This document shows, piece after piece, positions 60,654 through 64,000 of a stretch of 64,000 bases of DNA. The position numbers were made by a program, and so were the translations under genes. Where the stretch lies: positions 1 through 64,000 of the IMG/VR virus record IMGVR_UViG_3300009594_000009. One strand, written 5' to 3'. The first letter of the stretch is position 1, and the number at the start of each line of letters is the position of its first letter. The notes under the pieces are model-generated. The model was not told the origin of the DNA. It did no database searches and saw only the letters and a list, made by a program, of their open reading frames with translations. The stretch comes from a virus.

Positions 60654-61641
60654 AATCCAACACAAGTCGCTGGCGATTGGAATTGGCCCTGATGACTACA
60701 AACCCCATGCTCTCTATAGCTTGGCGAGTCCAGCGTGACGACTCAGTGTTCAAAAACACCCAGCCGTTGTTAGCCAGACAACGGCTGGTGTCCTTTAGAA
60801 ACTTATTTTGTGGTATTTTAGATACGTCGTTAGCTATGAAGGCACCTACTTCGCCTTTCCTGCCCCTGCCAGGAAATCTGTTGTTGAAGTATTCTTGATA
60901 ATCGGCATACAACAGCATATGTAGTTCACACCACCGTTGAACCACGTTTCTAATATACTTGTCATACAGAGCCATTGAAGCCTGGACGACATTTCCTGCT
61001 AATTCTCGGAAGGAGTTTGCTTCGTGGAGATGGTAGACGTAAAGTGGTTTGTCTATATGCTCTACCCAGCCTTTTATGTAGGTACGACATAATAAGTCTT
61101 GATCGTCCAGCACTATGTCCTGATGCCCCCCGATACGTTCGTAGAAAGGCCGTCGCCAAGCTCGTATGTGATTTGGGCAGAACCAGATTTGACTCAGTGT
61201 AATAGGGCTGGCTTTGAAAGCAACGGTTTCAAGTAGCCGCTGTCCCTTGTATTGTACGTCCCGGTATTTCCAGCCAAACGAGTCGCTGAAACGATGGGGT
61301 TTGCCGTCTCGGACATTACACGAATTGGAATACACGAAGTCTACATGGGGCTTTTGGAAAGCCAAAACAACTTCCTCAAGTGCATTGGGGAACAATTCAT
61401 CGTCGTGGTCGGCCTCTACCAGAATGTCTCCGGTAGCCTGGGAGCAGGCGAATTTCTTCAAAGCACCAATCCGCCCTAGCTCAGATGGAATAATTTTGGC
61501 GTTGTGCCACTCCCCTTCCAAAGCGATGCCATTGGGCACAATGATCCACTCGAAGTCCTGAAAAGCCTGATCTTTGAGAGATGCTTCTAGTCTGCGAAGA
61601 TGCTGGGGGTTGTGAGTCGGAGTGAAAACGCTCAATCTCAT
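60640..61641 (-). CDS. Family 2 glycosyltransferase
   Basis: 333 residues. LSVFTPTHNPQHLRRLEASL opens the GT2 fold, ILVEADHDDELFPNAL gives the DxD-type DHDD, and IVLDDQDLLCRTYIKG the ED-type motif. The last ~90 residues (FIANDVSKIPQNKFLKDT) may be an extra domain. Coupled to the broken nucleotidyltransferase gene. Confidence 0.85.
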   Translation of the reverse strand: MRLSVFTPTHNPQHLRRLEASLKDQAFQDFEWIIVPNGIALEGEWHNAKIIPSELGRIGALKKFACSQATGDILVEADHDDELFPNALEEVVLAFQKPHVDFVYSNSCNVRDGKPHRFSDSFGWKYRDVQYKGQRLLETVAFKASPITLSQIWFCPNHIRAWRRPFYERIGGHQDIVLDDQDLLCRTYIKGWVEHIDKPLYVYHLHEANSFRELAGNVVQASMALYDKYIRNVVQRWCELHMLLYADYQEYFNNRFPGRGRKGEVGAFIANDVSKIPQNKFLKDTSRCLANNGWVFLNTESSRWTRQAIESMGFVVIRANSNRQRLVLDFTKQ

Positions 61642-62241
61642 TTCGGTGCCGCTCTCATGAATTCGGTAGCCAGGGCATTATACACCGGCTGGTACTTGTC
61701 TTTGTAATAATCCCAGGTGTATTGACTGGCTTTAATGGTCTCTTTCCAGTAGTGATTGGCTGCCCCATAGTCCTCGATCTTCCCAACCGTGGCTACCTGT
61801 GTGCCGAAGACTAGGATACGAAGGGAGTGGAAGAGACTCTTGAAACCAATGTAGTAATCATGTTCCCTTTTCGATCTTCTTCTTGGCTTTAACAAAGCTA
61901 TGGGAAGCCTTGGATGAAATCTCCTCATGTAGTACGGAGGGATTCAATGTGAAGGTGAATGCTTTGCAAAGCTGGCTGGGGTGGAAGTAGGCTTCGAGAG
62001 CGTGAATCTTGTGCCTGTTGAGTTACTGTTGGAAATCATGTCGATTGTACATATGGACGTTGGTTTCATTATGGCGGTATTCCGTACTTGTATCAGCAAA
62101 CCGGTTGGTCGGAATAATGGTGATATAGTCGTAGTCTGAGCGGTCGGTAGCTGTGCCGTAGACTCGGCTACTGTAGGGAACCAATATCACATCCTTTGGA
62201 CGGAATCCATAGGTTGCCATGAAGTATTCTATGTCGCTCAT
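61638..62241 (-). pseudogene. Nucleotidyltransferase-like gene with in-frame TAA and frameshift
   Basis: ATG 62241: YFMATYGFRPKDVILVPYSS, VYGTATDRSDYDYITI (GS/T...DxD), NVHMYNRHDFQQ then TAA, continuing in frame LNRHKIHALEAYFHPSQLCK and KASHSFVKAKKKIEKGT, then a shift to HDYYIGFKSLFHSLRILVFG and YGAANHYWKETI to 61638. Resembles phage nucleotidyltransferase-fold proteins. CAA to TAA would explain the stop. Confidence 0.6.
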
Positions 62242-62246
62242 TTTCT

Positions 62247-62444
62247 TTACCCTGGCATTTCCTGCAACCAACTAACAGGAACAGCAAACAATTTCCGATC
62301 TAGTTCAAAAACCTTGACGCTTTCATTGAACTCGTCACACCTTACTGGTTTTGCCACTAGACCGTGGCAACAGTAAAGCGGTCAAGGCAACCCAAGCCTA
62401 GCTTCTTCGTGTCTATCATCAGGTACGATTATTTTGTATGTCAT
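62247..62444 (-). pseudogene. Small gene with in-frame TGA
   Basis: MTYKIIVPDDRHEEARLGLP, TGA (62382-62384), then in the same frame PLYCCHGLVAKPVRCDEFNE and KVFELDRKLFAVPVSWLQEM to TAA. 65 codons in all. Downstream part is clearly coding. Unknown function. Confidence 0.5.
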
Positions 62445-62452
62445 AAGACAAA

Positions 62453-62476
62453 AAGGCCCGCCTTGCGGCGGGCCTT
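62453..62476 (-). terminator. Intrinsic terminator
   Basis: AAGGCCCGCC/GGCGGGCCTT stem with a 4-base loop, followed by TTTTTG on the minus strand. Ends the transcript of the 62481 gene. Confidence 0.9.
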
Positions 62477-62480
62477 TTGG

Positions 62481-62864
62481 TTACTTTCTCTCGCTTGAAT
62501 GCCCACACCAGATACATTGGGTGCCGTCGCTCAGTTCTATTTTACCATCTTCGGTGTGGTAATGACAAACGCCATCCGGCGAAACTTTACAACGCCAGCC
62601 GAAGTGCCCCCCGCAGATGATGCAACTAGCCCCGACCGACATCCATTTGTCATCCAGGTCTTCTTTACTTAACGGTTTGAACTGGTGCGGCGAGCAGGAG
62701 TCTTTTAGTTCCTCAAGTTCCTCATTGAGCTTCCTAATCTGCTCTTTTTTTTCGGCGATAGTCGCTTTGCGTACTTCGGGCGACAGTCCTTTGAGCAGGG
62801 CGACTCTGGCCTGTCTTTCGGCAAATCGCTCGGCATGTTTCGCACGACGTTCTTCAGGGATCAT
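62481..62864 (-). CDS. Zinc-ribbon protein with coiled coil
   Basis: 127 residues. N-terminal charged helix (KKEQIRKLNEELEELKDSCS), then CIICGGHFGWRC and CIWCGHSSERK, a four-Cys zinc ribbon. Family unknown. Overlaps upstream gene as ATGA. Intact. Confidence 0.65.
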   Translation of the reverse strand: MIPEERRAKHAERFAERQARVALLKGLSPEVRKATIAEKKEQIRKLNEELEELKDSCSPHQFKPLSKEDLDDKWMSVGASCIICGGHFGWRCKVSPDGVCHYHTEDGKIELSDGTQCIWCGHSSERK

Positions 62865-62977
62865 AGTAACCTCTCAAGGATGTCCGGCAAGAAGGCGGCT
62901 GCCAAGACGCCAAGAACGACAGCCAGTAAAAACAAAAGGGCTGTGACCAGGAGGCCGTTTCCCTGTCTCACAGTCAT
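62861..62977 (-). CDS. Single-span membrane peptide
   Basis: 38 residues from ATG 62977 with AGGAG upstream: TVRQGNGLLVTALLFLLAVV then GVLAAAFLPDILERLL. One membrane helix. Function unknown. A small lysis or superinfection factor is possible. Confidence 0.55.
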   Translation of the reverse strand: MTVRQGNGLLVTALLFLLAVVLGVLAAAFLPDILERLL

Positions 62978-63005
62978 TATATGATACTCCTGCCCCTGAA
63001 AAGGT

Positions 63006-63207
63006 TCATCCTTCGTGACGCCCCTCAACCCAATCACAAGGTCTGACCCATTCGGGGGAAAGCAGCCAGGGAACTTGCTGGCGAATTGGGTGGTCGTAGA
63101 GCTTCTTGAGTTCAGGGGGAACCTGGCCTTTCCTGCATTAAAGCGATGAACCAAAAATCCCACCAGTTGGAGCCGTATGGTTGCTGGTTATTGTCGTAGG
63201 TATCCAT
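63006..63207 (-). pseudogene. Small gene with shift in a C5 run
   Basis: ATG 63207: MDTYDNNQQPYGSNWWDFWF and IALMQERPGSP then TGA. In the next frame PELKKLYDHPIRQQVPWLLS and PEWVRPCDWVEGRHEG to 63006. The switch is at CCCCC. About 66 residues when joined. Confidence 0.5.
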
Positions 63208-63209
63208 AG

Positions 63210-63294
63210 CGGAAACGGTGGGACTCGAATCCACAAGATTTTTTCAGTCCAGTTCGTTTAGTAGACGGCACCCTCATCCAGCCGGATCGTTCCC
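63210..63294 (-). tRNA. Class II tRNA-like gene (amino acid uncertain)
   Basis: 85 bases. Acceptor GGGAACG/CGTTTCC pairs with one G-T. The T-arm is GTGGA-TTCGAGT-CCCAC with one mismatch and a GG-containing D-loop precedes it. The only anticodon loop with U33 (CTACTAA, ACT, Ser) sits on a 3-bp stem. Length fits Ser/Leu/Tyr tRNAs. May be mutated. Confidence 0.45.
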
Positions 63295-63295
63295 G

Positions 63296-63436
63296 TTAAA
63301 ACTTTGGCCTTGACCGACACATCATACACAAACAGCACACGGCGATAAACATCATTGCCATGCACCCTATCGCCCAGAAGAGTGGATTAACTAAAATTGT
63401 CCAGTTTTTCTTATCTAGATTGCGTTCGTCGGTCAT
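63296..63436 (-). CDS. Small membrane protein
   Basis: 46 residues: MTDERNLDKKNWTILVNPLF then WAIGCMAMMFIAVCCLCMMC. One Cys/Met-rich membrane helix and a basic end. Stops 2 bases before the tRNA-like gene. Function unknown. Confidence 0.5.
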   Translation of the reverse strand: MTDERNLDKKNWTILVNPLFWAIGCMAMMFIAVCCLCMMCRSRPKF

Positions 63437-63465
63437 CCAGTCGAACAGGCAGTGTACATCTCTAG

Positions 63466-63861
63466 TTAGGGTTGGTTGGTCCGTATTTTACACCCTTCGC
63501 AAAGTGCCCTGTACCAAGGTAGCGTATAGTCAATAGATACGCCGCCAACGCCACATTCTTCGCAAATTGATTCGGACTTCTTTTCGGCTTCATCGATCAA
63601 ACAACACATCTCCTTGTTGCCGCCAGAATGGTAAAGCGTGAGCCGCCCGAACTTTTCTTTGATCTGTAGGAAGTGAAAATCAGTTGATGGGTCTTTCAAA
63701 GACTCCGCTAGCAAGCCTTGACATAGTTCGTACAGAATGGGATACCAGCCATCGCCGTGCGAACAACCCCAGGCCATGCACGTCTTGCGTGGATCGCCCC
63801 ACATGTCACGAAAGAATGTTGGAAACTCCGTGACCAATCGTTTTTCTAGTTCTTGTCTCAT
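63466..63861 (-). CDS. Hypothetical zinc-binding protein
   Basis: 131 residues from ATG 63861, which overlaps the upstream stop (ATGA). An in-frame GTG lies 5 codons earlier. CMAWGCSHGDGWYPILYELC, QIKEKFGRLTLYHSG and ICEECG...CEGC resemble a common uncharacterised phage family. Intact. Confidence 0.65.
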   Translation of the reverse strand: MRQELEKRLVTEFPTFFRDMWGDPRKTCMAWGCSHGDGWYPILYELCQGLLAESLKDPSTDFHFLQIKEKFGRLTLYHSGGNKEMCCLIDEAEKKSESICEECGVGGVSIDYTLPWYRALCEGCKIRTNQP

Positions 63862-63971
63862 GGTCTTCTTGGGCACCCGTATTGTTCCAAGGCTCGGATG
63901 GCGATAGCTGCTATTTTACGCAAAACGTGCAGTGCGGCTTCGTTGCCAGGATTCTTGGTCCAGGCTACCAT
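63858..63971 (-). CDS. Small hypothetical protein
   Basis: 37 residues: MVAWTKNPGNEAALHVLRKI and AAIAIRALEQYGCPRRP. GGAGA precedes ATG 63971. Coupled to the next gene by ATGA. Confidence 0.5.
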   Translation of the reverse strand: MVAWTKNPGNEAALHVLRKIAAIAIRALEQYGCPRRP

Positions 63972-64000
63972 TGTCGTCTCCAATGTAGTCAATACGGGTC

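Overview
The window looks like part of a large tailed double-stranded DNA phage with a T4-type replication and head gene set. Genes are densely packed, switch strand often, and commonly overlap as ATGA, TGATG or TAATG. Recognisable T4-like functions are a UvsX/RecA recombinase, a gp32-like single-strand binding protein, UvsY-like and UvsW-like proteins, a gp41/DnaB-type helicase, a gp1-like dNMP kinase, dCMP deaminase, thymidylate synthase and a gp23-like major capsid protein. The polymerase is instead a short family A enzyme. The host is not identified. LPS-type sugar enzymes and two lipobox proteins point to a Gram-negative-like envelope. UAG, UGA and UAA all act as stops: the dNMP kinase and DnaB helicase genes end in TAG followed at once by the next ribosome binding site.

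Layout. 0-10 kb: YhaM-like HD nuclease, HldE, a DEDD exonuclease, thymidylate synthase carrying an intein at its catalytic cysteine, several broken small genes, and a zinc-finger/TnsA-like nuclease. 10-19 kb: dNMP kinase, four glycosyltransferase-like genes, a 702-residue serine-rich protein and a Hel308-like helicase. 19-26 kb: CAP-domain lipoprotein (frameshifted), amidoligase, sugar epimerase, a SET-domain remnant, UvsX and gp32-like SSB. 26-31 kb: probable head genes including the capsid protein. 31-37.5 kb: dCMP deaminase, HhH glycosylase, UvsY, DnaB helicase, NUDIX and PolA. 37.5-40 kb: a decayed TnpB-like gene and other debris. 40-51 kb: several proteins sharing a short N-terminal FKxWL motif, aspartate carbamoyltransferase, a phosphatase-kinase fusion and UvsW. 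51-53.3 kb: tRNA-Leu, acyl carrier protein, and an RNase P RNA with its own promoter and terminator. 53-56 kb: a sugar-modification operon. 56-64 kb: many small minus-strand genes, a large share of them broken, plus RNase HI and another glycosyltransferase.

Themes. (1) Pyrimidine supply: carbamoyltransferase, dCMP deaminase, thymidylate synthase and dNMP kinase. (2) Surface sugar chemistry: HldE, a GT9 heptosyltransferase-like protein, GT2, GT4, WavE and epimerase genes around a serine-rich protein that is a plausible glycosylation target. (3) RNA biology: RNase P RNA, tRNA-Leu, several imperfect tRNA-like sequences and a polynucleotide-kinase-type domain. (4) Around twenty small genes carry frameshifts, in-frame stops or internal deletions, while the long core genes are intact.

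All functional calls come from reading protein motifs by eye. No database search or folding program was run.
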